Assembly: GCF_000160755.1 (NCBI RefSeq)
Contig: NZ_GG668578.1
Span: 533,717-597,716, forward strand
Source: Proteus mirabilis ATCC 29906
Lineage (GTDB): Bacteria > Pseudomonadota > Gammaproteobacteria > Enterobacterales > Enterobacteriaceae
Length of the DNA stretch: 64,000 bases
Direction of reading: 5' to 3'
A program made the position numbers and the translations under genes. The notes beneath the pieces were generated by a model. It searched no databases. It was not told the DNA's origin and saw only the letters and a program-made list of their open reading frames with translations. Shown here piece after piece: positions 47,351-56,532 of this stretch (position 1 is the stretch's first letter; the number at the start of each line of letters is the position of its first letter).

Positions 47351-47542
47351 GTTATTGTAAAACGATAATTCTTTTACATATGTAGTGGGTGATAGCCACG
47401 AAATTTTATCACACGTTTTATATCCTTCATCAAGAAGAAAGATATTTACTACAAATGAGATAGGAAAACTGAGCAATACACCGGCAAGTCCTAAATAGAC
47501 TAAATATCGCATTATTAATTTATTAAATGTCATTAAAGACAT
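47330..47542 (-). pseudogene. DUF1240-like membrane protein remnant
   Basis: A 70-codon frame with one hydrophobic segment and the ending GYKTCDKISWLSPTTYVKEL, which resembles the C-terminus of DUF1240 membrane proteins of Proteus and Xenorhabdus, normally about 130 residues. The N-terminal half is missing, with only about 100 bases before the next gene. Its last codons run into the fis terminator stem. It is probably a fragment, though a short functional gene cannot be excluded. Family assignment is from memory. Confidence 0.5.
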
Positions 47543-47646
47543 AAAATAATTGATTTATACAAATAAAACAAATTAATAGTGAACATACGATTTTATTCTT
47601 AGTGGAGAAAAATTAATGGCATTCTTCTCCACTCATGTTGACTAAG

Positions 47647-48612
47647 CTATCGGATATTAAAAGTTGGGCTAATAAACCAATGAATAAGCTTAATTGATGC
47701 CAATAATAGTGCTAGGCTAATCGTGATAATGATGAGTGCAAAAACCATCGGTAATGTAAGAGATAACTGAAAAAAGATTATGCCTTGTAAAAGGATAAAA
47801 CAAATAATTGGATGAATTAAATAAACACCTAACGCATTATTGGCAAGAGAAGCGTATTTTTGAGTGGTTGGTGCAAGGTAAATAATCCCTGCGCTTAAAA
47901 TAAAACTTATCAATAAAGAGATAATATATATAATTAATTTTGCAAAAAATAGACTCCCTTCTAATTTTGTTAGAATAATATAATTGATATTAGATTGATA
48001 ATAAAGTATAAATATTGATAATAAACTTATTAAAGCAATAACCACAGAAGATTGACTTCTCAATTTAGCAATAGTTTGTTGGTCTACTAAATAAGCGATA
48101 ATAAAAAATGGAAAATATTGTATTATAGCCAAGAAAGTGGATAGTTTAGTTTCATAGCCTTTAGTTAACAACGATAGCAAAATACTGACAAGCAGAAGAG
48201 AGAATAATATTGGTTTATGATGTCTGATGTATGAAGGTAACAATAGGAAAAAAGCTTGCCAAATAGGTGTAGCAAGAAAAAACCACACACCATTTTGAGG
48301 AAAAAGAAGGTAAGTATTAAGGTCAAATTGCCCTGAATAATAAAGAGGGATCATATCAATAGTTTGGAAAGTCGCATAAATCACTAAGGCAGCCAATAAA
48401 TTATCACGCCAACTTTTCCATGTCCCATTTTTAGTAATAAACCCGATAATAAAAACAAACATAGGAATTAATGTTAAATCAAATATATTAATCAGTAATG
48501 AAAAGTCAGGGGTATGGCTTTGTTTCAAATAGAAACTAAAAACAATAAGTGAACTTAATATCAATTTTAATGCTGGCCAATAGGGTTGCTTAATTTTTTC
48601 CATACTCAACAT
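47647..48612 (-). CDS. Acyltransferase-3-like integral membrane protein
   Basis: A 321-residue protein with about ten hydrophobic helices, laid out like acyltransferase-3 enzymes that acylate surface sugars: basic start, helix, IPMFVFIIGFITK, and a late ALGVYLIHPIICFILLQG, which corresponds to the family S-x-Y-x-x-Y-L-x-H-P-like helix. The usual N-terminal Arg-x10-His catalytic motif is not apparent, so it may be a divergent or non-catalytic member. The start at 48612 follows AAGGTAAG. It is divergent from the CynX-like gene. Strongly AT-rich. Confidence 0.7.
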   Translation of the reverse strand: MLSMEKIKQPYWPALKLILSSLIVFSFYLKQSHTPDFSLLINIFDLTLIPMFVFIIGFITKNGTWKSWRDNLLAALVIYATFQTIDMIPLYYSGQFDLNTYLLFPQNGVWFFLATPIWQAFFLLLPSYIRHHKPILFSLLLVSILLSLLTKGYETKLSTFLAIIQYFPFFIIAYLVDQQTIAKLRSQSSVVIALISLLSIFILYYQSNINYIILTKLEGSLFFAKLIIYIISLLISFILSAGIIYLAPTTQKYASLANNALGVYLIHPIICFILLQGIIFFQLSLTLPMVFALIIITISLALLLASIKLIHWFISPTFNIR

Positions 48613-48845
48613 TAACTTACCTTAGTTATTTATATTTTTCGGTATAAAATAATAAACCAGTTTACACCTTCCTGCTAATATTAATATAAAAGAAACCAAA
48701 TATCATTTAGATAAATTTACTTAGGAAACAACTGATAGAGCAAATTCGGGAAAATATCATCTTCAGATTAGAGTTCTATATTCTGTTAATAATGCTAACC
48801 TTAACTGAAAACAATGATACTTTATCTTTACTATTAGCATTTTTT

Positions 48846-48862
48846 TAGACAAACTTTGTCTA
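48846..48862. promoter_or_regulatory. 17-bp palindrome overlapping the CynX-like promoter
   Basis: TAGACAAA-C-TTTGTCTA is perfectly symmetrical; a third half-site TAGACAAA follows at 48868-48875. A TATACAAT -10-like sequence (48861-48868) lies between them, 32 bases before the ATG. This looks like a repressor operator; no regulator gene is adjacent. Confidence 0.6.
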
Positions 48863-48899
48863 TACAATAGACAAATTTGATGTTTATCAGGGAATTACT

Positions 48900-50096
48900 A
48901 TGACAGCCTTACCACGAAAAAATATGTGGCAGATTGTCCTTACTATCATTTTAGTAGGAATAAATTTACGCCCTTTTTTAACCGGGCCTGGCCCTGTTAT
49001 TGACAATATTATTGCTTCAACAGGCATGAGCTATAGCCAAGTCTCATTACTCACGTTATTACCCATGATTTTAATGGGAGTCGGTGCTTTGGTTGTGCCC
49101 TTTTTACAACCTTATATTCAAGCTCGTAGAGGGCTACAAATTGCGATGCTTATCTTATTATTAGCATCGTTTTCTCGTGCCTATGTTTCTGATGGTGATC
49201 AGTTACTTATTACTGCTCTATTTTGTGGTTTAAGTGTCGCTTATATCCAAGCGGTTTTCCCTGGCATCATCAAAGCGTGGTTTGGACAGAAAACTCCCAT
49301 TATGATGGGTCTCTACTCAGCCATGCTAATGGGAGGAGGTGCATTAGGTGCTCAGTTATCCCCTGTTCTTACGGCATCTGATGGCAATTGGCAACAGGCT
49401 CTTGCTTGGTTTGCGTTACCCGCAAGCGTCGCATTAGTTGCTATTACGCTATCAATTAAAAAGAATATTTCCGAAACCAATAAACTGCCACTTAATACAT
49501 TGATTTGGCGACCAAGAACAGCCTTATTAATTGTTGGATTTGGCTTTGTTAATGCCGGCTACGCTTCGATGGTGGCATGGTTAGCTCCCTTCTATCAATC
49601 ATTAGGTATGCCAAGTGCACAAAGTGGCTCATTAGTTGCTATTTTGTCACTTTTTCAAGCATCAGCAGCATTAATTATTCCATTTCTTGCTGCCAAAAAT
49701 CATGATCGCCGTTTTTGGCTACTTTTAACACTGACAAGCCAACTTATTGGATTTTTAGCGCTGATGACAATGCCAATGAGCGCCCCTTATCTATGGAGTA
49801 TCTTTTTAGGCTGTGGGTTGGGTGGTTGTTTCTCAATGATGATGATTGCCGCATTAGATCATGTTCCTCATCCATTACACGCAGGAGCACTATCAGCCTT
49901 GATGCAAGGTGGCGGATTTATTATTGCCTCTTTTGGGCCGCTGATCGCAGTATGGCTACAACAAGATGATGGTAGTTTTACCTATGCTTGGGCTTTTCAT
50001 GCTGTCTTAGTGATATTAACTATGGGATTATTTGCACGGTTAAATCCTCATAATTATAATAAGGCCTATCCTACTAGCCATATATTGACAGATTAG
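48900..50096 (+). CDS. CynX/NimT-family MFS transporter
   Basis: A 398-residue major facilitator with about 12 helices. The GINLRPFLTGPGPV opening, SLLTLLPMILMGVGAL and the GCGLGGCFSMMMIAALDHV segment of the second half are typical of CynX/YeaN (NimT) proteins, which move cyanate or 2-nitroimidazole-like small organics. The substrate cannot be told from sequence. It is monocistronic, with an operator-like palindrome in front and a hairpin (50112-50150) shared with convergent ugpQ behind. Confidence 0.85.
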   Translation: MTALPRKNMWQIVLTIILVGINLRPFLTGPGPVIDNIIASTGMSYSQVSLLTLLPMILMGVGALVVPFLQPYIQARRGLQIAMLILLLASFSRAYVSDGDQLLITALFCGLSVAYIQAVFPGIIKAWFGQKTPIMMGLYSAMLMGGGALGAQLSPVLTASDGNWQQALAWFALPASVALVAITLSIKKNISETNKLPLNTLIWRPRTALLIVGFGFVNAGYASMVAWLAPFYQSLGMPSAQSGSLVAILSLFQASAALIIPFLAAKNHDRRFWLLLTLTSQLIGFLALMTMPMSAPYLWSIFLGCGLGGCFSMMMIAALDHVPHPLHAGALSALMQGGGFIIASFGPLIAVWLQQDDGSFTYAWAFHAVLVILTMGLFARLNPHNYNKAYPTSHILTD

Positions 50097-50111
50097 TGAT
50101 AAAAATAAGCA

Positions 50112-50150
50112 TTATAAGGCATCTGTGTCATTCACTCAGATACCTTATAA
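50112..50150. terminator. Hairpin between convergent CynX-like gene and ugpQ
   Basis: TTATAAGG (50112-50119) and CCTTATAA (50143-50150) enclose ATCTG/CAGAT, giving a 13-bp stem with one mismatch. It lies in the 62-base gap between converging genes and may end both. Confidence 0.6.
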
Positions 50151-50158
50151 AAAGCACA

Positions 50159-50875
50159 TTAATTCTGTTGATAAATATCTGGGACATCAGTGATCAACAT
50201 ATCGACTCCCCATGCTTCAAAATCTTTCACTTCTTTAGGATCATTGGGGGTATAGCAATAAATTTCATAGCCTGCTTGTTTCAACATAGCCGCTTGTTGC
50301 TGCGTTAAATATTGATAATTACAATGCACGCTAAACCCCTCTATAGCTTGTAAAGTTTCTAGTGCATTATCAGGAATATCATCCCATAGCTGTCCTCGAC
50401 GAATGGCGGGCAGATAACGTTTCATCACCATTAATGCATGAGTATCGAAAGAGGAAAACAGGATTTGTTCGTTAGGGATATCTGCGCTTTTTATCATTTC
50501 AGATACCGCTAAACATAAGCGCTCTACATCATCATCAGGCCATGTTTTAAGTTCGATATTGAGCTTAGTGCCTGAGCGCTTTATCAACTGCAAACCTTGT
50601 CTTAGTGTGGGAATTTTTTCCCCTTGATAAAGTGAACTAAACCAACTGCCTGCATCAAGACGGTGTAAATCATCCAAACTATGAAAGCGCACCGCACCTT
50701 GTCCATTCGTGCAACGATTAACCGTCTTGTCATGGATCAGTACAGGTACATGATCTGCCGTTAATTGCACATCGGTTTCAATCCATTCACACCCAAAATC
50801 AATTGCCATTTTAAATGCAGCTAATGTGTTTTCAGGTGCCTTTCCAGAAAATCCTCTATGAGCGGCTATTTTCAT
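50159..50875 (-). CDS. ugpQ: Glycerophosphodiester phosphodiesterase UgpQ
   Basis: Cytoplasmic enzyme that splits glycerophosphodiesters, imported by UgpBAEC, into glycerol-3-phosphate and alcohol. The 238-residue product starts MKIAAHRGFSGKAPENTLAA with the catalytic H-R-G and E-N-T, followed by IETDVQLTADHVPVLIHD (metal-binding Glu/Asp and catalytic His). Start at 50875 follows AAGGAGAG. In E. coli ugpQ is the last gene of ugpBAECQ; here it is divergent from ugpB with its own Pho box. Confidence 0.95.
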   Translation of the reverse strand: MKIAAHRGFSGKAPENTLAAFKMAIDFGCEWIETDVQLTADHVPVLIHDKTVNRCTNGQGAVRFHSLDDLHRLDAGSWFSSLYQGEKIPTLRQGLQLIKRSGTKLNIELKTWPDDDVERLCLAVSEMIKSADIPNEQILFSSFDTHALMVMKRYLPAIRRGQLWDDIPDNALETLQAIEGFSVHCNYQYLTQQQAAMLKQAGYEIYCYTPNDPKEVKDFEAWGVDMLITDVPDIYQQN

Positions 50876-50919
50876 CTTTCTCTCCTTATTCGTTGATATC
50901 GCCATCATGACAACCATTT

Positions 50920-50937
50920 ATGACAGCAATTTGACAG
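50920..50937 (-). promoter_or_regulatory. Pho box for ugpQ
   Basis: Read on the minus strand, CTGTCAA and CTGTCAT (plus-strand 50931-50937 and 50920-50926) are two heptads spaced 11 bases, the PhoB pattern. A further TTGTCAT follows at 50907-50913, slightly out of register. Confidence 0.75.
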
Positions 50938-50964
50938 TCACACCATCAACATATCTTCATTTAA

Positions 50965-50982
50965 TTGTCACCCATTTGTCAT
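50965..50982 (+). promoter_or_regulatory. Pho box for ugpBAEC
   Basis: TTGTCAC (50965-50971) and TTGTCAT (50976-50982) are PhoB heptads spaced 11 bases, pointing toward ugpB. A -10-like TAGGGT at 50993-50998 lies at the expected distance. Phosphate-starvation control is inferred. Confidence 0.75.
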
Positions 50983-51050
50983 AAAGAACGCTTAGGGTAT
51001 TTCTTAAATTAGATTGCGCCTTTCGTATTTAAATAAAAAGGAAATTTTGC

Positions 51051-52355
51051 ATGTCGATTAAATCCTTCAGTACGCTTGCCATAGCAATAGCATTATTTAC
51101 TTCACCAACCTACGCAAAAACCGAAATAGAGTGGTGGCACGCTATGGGGGGCGCCTTAGGTCAAAAAGTCAATCAAATTGCCTCAGACTTTAATGCCAGC
51201 CAATCAGAATATGTGATCAAACCTGTCTATAAAGGGACTTATCCAGAAACGATGACCAGCGCTGTTGCTGCATTTCGAGCCAAAAACCAACCTGCGATTG
51301 TTCAAGTGTTTGAGGTGGGAACAGCAAGTATGATGGGAGCTAAAAAAGCCGTTTTTCCTGTTTACCAATTAATGGAAAAAACCAACGAGCCATTTGATCC
51401 TAATAGCTACCTCTCGACAGTTACCGCTTATTACACCACCAGCGATGGTAAGATGATATCTCTACCTTTTAATAGCTCAACGCCTGTGCTTTATTACAAC
51501 AAAGCACTATTTAAACAAGCAGGCATAGAGCAACCTCCTAAAACATGGAAAGAGATGGGGGCTGTCTCTCAGAAACTACTTGATGCTGGCGTGAAATGTG
51601 GTTTTACCACCACTTGGCAATCATGGACCCAAATAGAGAATTTTGGCGCTCGTAATAACTTACCTATCGCCACCAAAAATAACGGCTTTGATGGGACTGA
51701 TACCTCATTTTTATTTAATCAGGCACCGTTTGTTGCTCATATCCAACGCATGGCGGATTGGTCTAAATCCGGTATTTTTAAATATGGTGGCCGCCAATCT
51801 GATGCTATGCCGCTATTTTATACTCAAGAATGCGCCATGGTGATGGAGTCATCTGCAGGCTTTGCGGGTATTAAAGAGAATATGAAAGGCATTGATATTG
51901 GTGTTAGCCAATTGCCTTATGACGATACTTTAGTTGATAAACCCGCTAATAGCATTATCGGAGGTGCCTCATTATGGGTAATGGCAGGTCGTCCTGATGC
52001 TGAATATAACGGTGTCGCTAAATTCTTTACCTATCTTTCTAGTCCTGAAGTACAAGCAGATTGGCATCAAGCAACCGGTTATTTACCTGTGACGAAAGCC
52101 GCTTATGCATTAACACAACAACAGGGGTTCTATCAGCAAAATCCTGGTGCTGATACGGCTATTTTACAAATGACCACCTCTGACTCTACAGCAAACTCAA
52201 AAGGCTTGCGCTTTGGTAACTTTTTACAAACGCGAGAAATCGTCGATGAAGAATTAGAAAAAGTGTGGTCAGGCAAACAGAGCGCACAAGCCGCCTTGGA
52301 TAATGCGGTTAAACGGGGAAATGAACAACTACGCCGATTTGAACGCACTCAGTAA
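51051..52355 (+). CDS. ugpB: sn-Glycerol-3-phosphate periplasmic binding protein UgpB
   Basis: Periplasmic receptor of the Ugp ABC importer for glycerol-3-phosphate and glycerophosphodiesters. The 434-residue protein has a signal peptide (cut after TYA, about residue 22) and the mature start KTEIEWWHAMGG typical of UgpB, with NSSTPVLYYNKALFKQAG and the closing VKRGNEQLRRFERTQ. First gene of a four-gene operon under a Pho box. Its end lies 67 bases before ugpA. Confidence 0.96.
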   Translation: MSIKSFSTLAIAIALFTSPTYAKTEIEWWHAMGGALGQKVNQIASDFNASQSEYVIKPVYKGTYPETMTSAVAAFRAKNQPAIVQVFEVGTASMMGAKKAVFPVYQLMEKTNEPFDPNSYLSTVTAYYTTSDGKMISLPFNSSTPVLYYNKALFKQAGIEQPPKTWKEMGAVSQKLLDAGVKCGFTTTWQSWTQIENFGARNNLPIATKNNGFDGTDTSFLFNQAPFVAHIQRMADWSKSGIFKYGGRQSDAMPLFYTQECAMVMESSAGFAGIKENMKGIDIGVSQLPYDDTLVDKPANSIIGGASLWVMAGRPDAEYNGVAKFFTYLSSPEVQADWHQATGYLPVTKAAYALTQQQGFYQQNPGADTAILQMTTSDSTANSKGLRFGNFLQTREIVDEELEKVWSGKQSAQAALDNAVKRGNEQLRRFERTQ

Positions 52356-52422
52356 GGTATTTGGTATTCGGCGAACATCAATAAGTGTTCGCCTGTTATT
52401 TTGTCAGATCTCTGGATACAGT

Positions 52423-53307
52423 ATGGCTTCCCAATCCGTTTACTTTAAACAAAAATGGTTACCTATCGCGCTGATCTTCCCTCAATTAGCCATTACTTTA
52501 GTTTTCTTTATTTGGCCGGCTGGACAAGCATTGTTGCAATCTTTTCAGTTAGAAGATGCTTTTGGCCTTAGTAGTGAATTTGTTGGTTTAGAAAATTTTC
52601 AGCGCTTATTTAATGATAATTATTATTTTGACAGCTTAATCACCACGCTTATTTTTAGTACCAGTGTTGTATTACTTTCAATGTTATCTGCGGTTATTTT
52701 AGCGGGTATTGCTGAGCAAATATTACGGGGTAAATTGTTTTACCGCACAATACTTATCGCTCCTTATGCTATTGCTCCTGTTATCGCAGGTTTTCTCTGG
52801 TTGTTTATGCTCGATCCTACCATTGGTGTATTAAGCCGAGTATTAAACAAAATCGGTATCAATTGGGATCCGGTCTTAAATACATCTCATGCAATGTGGA
52901 TGGTGATTTTAACCGCCACATGGAAACAGATAAGCTATAACTTTCTGTTTTTTCTTGCCGCGTTACAATCTGTGCCTAAATCGTTGCTAGAAGCAGCAGC
53001 CATTGATGGCAGTGGTCCAATTAAACGTTTTATTACCATTAGTTTGCCATTAATTTCGCCGACAACTTTTTTCTTATTGGTGGTGAATTTTGCCTACGCC
53101 TTTTTTGACACCTTTCCCATCATTCATGCCATGACCCAAGGTGGCCCCGGTAATAGCACCTCAACATTAGTTTATAAAGTGTATAACGATGGATTTGTTG
53201 GATTAGATTTAGGCTCATCAGCGGCACAATCGGTTATTTTAATGTTGATTGTTGCCATATTGACCATTATTCAATTTCGTTATGTTGAGAAAAAGGTGGC
53301 TTACTAA
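52423..53307 (+). CDS. ugpA: Glycerol-3-phosphate ABC transporter permease UgpA
   Basis: One of the two membrane subunits of the Ugp importer. From the ATG at 52423 it is 294 residues, matching E. coli UgpA (295) and its start (SxxxFxxxWLP); the frame extends upstream into ugpB but that part is unlike the family. Six membrane helices and the EAA loop EAAAIDGSGPIKRF are present. It shares one base with the ugpE start. Confidence 0.95.
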   Translation: MASQSVYFKQKWLPIALIFPQLAITLVFFIWPAGQALLQSFQLEDAFGLSSEFVGLENFQRLFNDNYYFDSLITTLIFSTSVVLLSMLSAVILAGIAEQILRGKLFYRTILIAPYAIAPVIAGFLWLFMLDPTIGVLSRVLNKIGINWDPVLNTSHAMWMVILTATWKQISYNFLFFLAALQSVPKSLLEAAAIDGSGPIKRFITISLPLISPTTFFLLVVNFAYAFFDTFPIIHAMTQGGPGNSTSTLVYKVYNDGFVGLDLGSSAAQSVILMLIVAILTIIQFRYVEKKVAY

Positions 53308-54155
53308 TGGTTGAACGTAGACCTCTCTTCCACGCTTTTTGCCATCTTATTCTGATTATTGGCATTCTTTCTGTAGCATTTCCGGTATGGATCGCTGTTG
53401 TTGCGACTACCCACCAAAATACCGAATTTGCCACAGGCTCGCCTCTTTGGTTTGGTCAGGAGGGTATCGAGGTTTTTAAAACGCTCTTTTCATCAGCGGG
53501 AACGACTCAAAATAGTGCAATTACCATTAATGGTATGCTATTGAACTCTTTGGTTATGGCGTTGGTGATCACTATTGGTAAATTGGTTATCTCTATTGCC
53601 TCCGCTTACGCCGTGGTGTTCTTTCGTTTTCCTGGCAGAATGCTGGCTTTTTGGACAATCTTCTTTACCTTGATGCTCCCCGTCGAAGTGCGGATCATGC
53701 CGACCTTTGAGGTAGTGACAAATCTTAATATGTTGAACTCCTATGCAGGACTGACCATTCCACTGATTGCGAGTGCAACGGCTACATTTTTGTTTCGCCA
53801 ATTTTTTCTTACCATCACCCCAGAGCTGATTGAAGCGGCCAAAATTGATGGTGCAGGGCCAATAAAATTTTTCTTTACTATTTTATTGCCTTTATCCCGT
53901 ACCAATATTGCCGCACTTTTTGTTATCACCTTTATCTATGGCTGGAATCAATATCTTTGGCCAATGCTTATCACCACAGATACTCAGTACTACACCATTG
54001 TCATGGGCATCAAACAGATGGTGGCCGTATCTGATGGCGTGATTGAGTGGAACAAAATTATGGCAACCACTTTAATTGCAATGTTGCCACCTGTCTTTAT
54101 CGTCATTTTGATGCAAAGAGCCTTTGTTAAAGGCTTTGTTGATACGGAGAAATAA
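53307..54155 (+). CDS. ugpE: Glycerol-3-phosphate ABC transporter permease UgpE
   Basis: Second membrane subunit of the Ugp importer; 282 residues, six helices, with the EAA loop EAAKIDGAGPIKFF and the N-terminal region typical of MalG-like permeases. It begins on the last base of ugpA and ends two bases before ugpC, so the operon is translated as a block. Confidence 0.95.
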   Translation: MVERRPLFHAFCHLILIIGILSVAFPVWIAVVATTHQNTEFATGSPLWFGQEGIEVFKTLFSSAGTTQNSAITINGMLLNSLVMALVITIGKLVISIASAYAVVFFRFPGRMLAFWTIFFTLMLPVEVRIMPTFEVVTNLNMLNSYAGLTIPLIASATATFLFRQFFLTITPELIEAAKIDGAGPIKFFFTILLPLSRTNIAALFVITFIYGWNQYLWPMLITTDTQYYTIVMGIKQMVAVSDGVIEWNKIMATTLIAMLPPVFIVILMQRAFVKGFVDTEK

Positions 54156-54156
54156 T

Positions 54157-55251
54157 ATGACTACCGTAACACTGACTAATTTAGAAAAACGTTATCCTAA
54201 TGGTTATCAAGCAATTTCCACGCTCAATCTCTCTATTGAGCAAGGCGAAATGGTGGTTTTAGTAGGGCCTAGTGGTTGTGGAAAATCAACACTACTGCGC
54301 ATGATAGCGGGATTAGAAACCATCACAGATGGCGATTTACTGATTGATAATCGACGCGTAAATGAACATGAGCCTAGTGAGCGAGATATTGCGATGGTTT
54401 TTCAAAATTATGCCCTCTACCCACATATGTCTGTCTATGACAATATGGCGTATGGTTTGCGTAATCGAAAAGTCCCCAAAGCTGAAATCATAGCCCGAGT
54501 CGATCGCGCTGCTCATATGCTAGAAATAAGCCATTTACTGGATAGAAAACCTAAAGAGCTTTCTGGTGGACAACGCCAACGCGTTGCCATGGGCAGAGCG
54601 ATTGTCCGTGATCCCAAAGTCTTCTTATTTGATGAACCACTCTCTAACCTTGATGCCAAACTACGCGTACAAATGCGTCTTGAAATCAAAAAGCTTCAGC
54701 AAAAATTAGCCACTACTTCTGTTTATGTCACTCATGATCAAGTGGAAGCCATGACCTTGGCGGATAAATTAGTAGTAATAAACCAAGGTCATATAGAACA
54801 AGTTGGCTCCCCCTTAGAGATTTATGAAAGCCCAGCTTCTGTATTTGTGGCAACATTTATGGGATCACCGGCGATGAATATTTTAACCACTCATATCAAT
54901 CGCGGTATTATTGAAATTGCGGATGGTCATCTTGCTATTTCTGCCCACTCATTACCTAATGGTGAGATCCAACTAGGATTACGTCCTGAACATTTGCTCA
55001 TAAATCAACAAAATCCACTGTTTCATGCTAATGTCGATTTTATTGAAGCTTTAGGGGCTGATGTTTTAATTTACGCCACCACTTGTGACCAACAATCTAT
55101 TGTTATTCGAGCCGCAAACGATCATGGTGTTAATGTGGGTAATAGAATAGGTGTTGCTATTTATCCAGAAAATCTACATTTTTTTGATCGACAAACCCAA
55201 AAACGAATTGAACGTCCTACCATGTTGTTAAGTGAACGATTAGTCTCTTAA
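54157..55251 (+). CDS. ugpC: Glycerol-3-phosphate ABC transporter ATPase UgpC
   Basis: ATPase of the Ugp importer, MalK-like. From the ATG at 54157 it is 364 residues: Walker A GPSGCGKSTLL (about 37-47), signature LSGGQRQRV (about 135), Walker B FLFDEPLSNLD, switch VTHDQ, and a C-terminal TOBE regulatory domain (about 240-364, ending with ILTTHINRGIIEI...LGLRPEH). The upstream in-frame start at 54124 falls inside ugpE. A terminator follows. Confidence 0.96.
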   Translation: MTTVTLTNLEKRYPNGYQAISTLNLSIEQGEMVVLVGPSGCGKSTLLRMIAGLETITDGDLLIDNRRVNEHEPSERDIAMVFQNYALYPHMSVYDNMAYGLRNRKVPKAEIIARVDRAAHMLEISHLLDRKPKELSGGQRQRVAMGRAIVRDPKVFLFDEPLSNLDAKLRVQMRLEIKKLQQKLATTSVYVTHDQVEAMTLADKLVVINQGHIEQVGSPLEIYESPASVFVATFMGSPAMNILTTHINRGIIEIADGHLAISAHSLPNGEIQLGLRPEHLLINQQNPLFHANVDFIEALGADVLIYATTCDQQSIVIRAANDHGVNVGNRIGVAIYPENLHFFDRQTQKRIERPTMLLSERLVS

Positions 55252-55286
55252 TTTATTCTCTCTGTGATTCATTTTCAGTTTAATCT

Positions 55287-55321
55287 TAATAGCAATGTTT
55301 TTAGCATTGCTATTATTTTTT
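55287..55321 (+). terminator. Intrinsic terminator of ugpBAEC
   Basis: TAATAGCAATG (55287-55297) pairs perfectly with CATTGCTATTA (55305-55315) and is followed by six Ts. Confidence 0.88.
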
Positions 55322-55740
55322 CATTGATGAGAAAACACACATAACATCAATATACTTAACACTTAAAATGTATAAAGTAGATTATATTGATGCTATCCAT
55401 TGCGATTAATCTTTGCTAAAAGAGAGATGATAAAAAATTTACAACATATTAAAATTTAATAAAAATTTTACAATAAATACCTTTAAATCCATTTTAAAAA
55501 CCATGATTACTTACATTAATAAAAGTACACTTATTAAGGATTTTAATATTTTATATAATAAGTTTAAAACATAGAAAAATACGCGTTTAAAATAATAAAA
55601 ATAATTTTTTATAGCAGTAGAATAATATAATTGGAATATCCGCATATTGCACCACTAGATAAGCACTGCTATTCTTTTGCTCGCATTTAATGTGCAACTA
55701 ATAATATTAAACTGCTAAGCAGAAAAGGACTTAATTGATA
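55322..55740. other. AT-rich gene-free stretch between ugpC and loiP
   Basis: About 420 bases of very AT-rich sequence without a credible coding frame. It must hold the loiP promoter; no clear operator is seen. Confidence 0.6.
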
Positions 55741-56493
55741 ATGAAAATAAAACTACTTGCGACAGTGATGGTATCCGCGGCATTACTCTCTGGCTGTAAA
55801 AATCTTGATACTTCTATGTTAGCGCAATCAGGTACACAACTTTTCCAAGCGGCAACATTAAGTGATGATGATGTCAAAGCGCTAACTAATGATGCATGTA
55901 AAGAAATGGATGCTAAAAACAAAATTGCACCTGCAAATAGTAACTACACTAAACGCTTAAATAATATCGCGAAAGCGTTAGGTAATGAAGTTAATGGTAC
56001 TCCAGTAAACTATAAAGTTTATCTCACTAAAGATGTCAATGCATGGGCGATGGCAAACGGCTGTGTGCGTGTTTATAGCGGTTTAATGGACATCATGACT
56101 GACAACGAAGTGGAAGGTGTATTGGGTCATGAAATGGGACACGTAGCATTAGGCCATACACGTAAAGCAATCCAAGTAGCACATGCCACCGTTGCGGCAC
56201 GTACCGCAGCCTCTTCAGCGGGGGGAGTAGCAGCACAATTAAGTAGTTCCCAGTTAGCAGAAATGGGTGAAAAACTGGTTAATGCCCAGTTCTCTCAACA
56301 CCAAGAAACACAAGCTGATAACTTCTCTTACGATCTGCTGAAAAAACGCGGTGTCAATACTTCAGGCTTAGTGACTGGCTTTGAAAAATTAGCTAAATTA
56401 GGTGGTAGTGATTCAAGCATGTTTGATTCTCACCCACCATCAAAAGAGCGTGCTGACAATATTCGTAACCGCATTGCCGAAGATAAAAAATAA
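55741..56493 (+). CDS. loiP: Outer-membrane metalloprotease lipoprotein LoiP (YggG)
   Basis: M48-family zinc protease of the periplasm, attached by lipid; in E. coli it prefers Phe-Phe sites, rises at low osmolarity and works with BepA. From 55741 the protein is 250 residues, with lipobox LLSGC (lipidated Cys19), HEMGHVALGH zinc motif (about 131-140) and the third zinc ligand in ETQADNFSYDLL. SHPPSKERADNIR near the end is typical. It is monocistronic; a hairpin (56503-56532) follows. Confidence 0.93.
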   Translation: MKIKLLATVMVSAALLSGCKNLDTSMLAQSGTQLFQAATLSDDDVKALTNDACKEMDAKNKIAPANSNYTKRLNNIAKALGNEVNGTPVNYKVYLTKDVNAWAMANGCVRVYSGLMDIMTDNEVEGVLGHEMGHVALGHTRKAIQVAHATVAARTAASSAGGVAAQLSSSQLAEMGEKLVNAQFSQHQETQADNFSYDLLKKRGVNTSGLVTGFEKLAKLGGSDSSMFDSHPPSKERADNIRNRIAEDKK

Positions 56494-56502
56494 ACTTTAT
56501 CG

Positions 56503-56532
56503 CCCCTATATTTAACCATATGGGGGTTTTCT
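56503..56532 (+). terminator. Hairpin terminator after loiP
   Basis: CCCC-T-ATAT (56503-56511) pairs with ATAT-GGGG (56518-56525) with one bulge, followed by TTTTC. It sits between convergent loiP and the marR-type gene. Confidence 0.6.
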
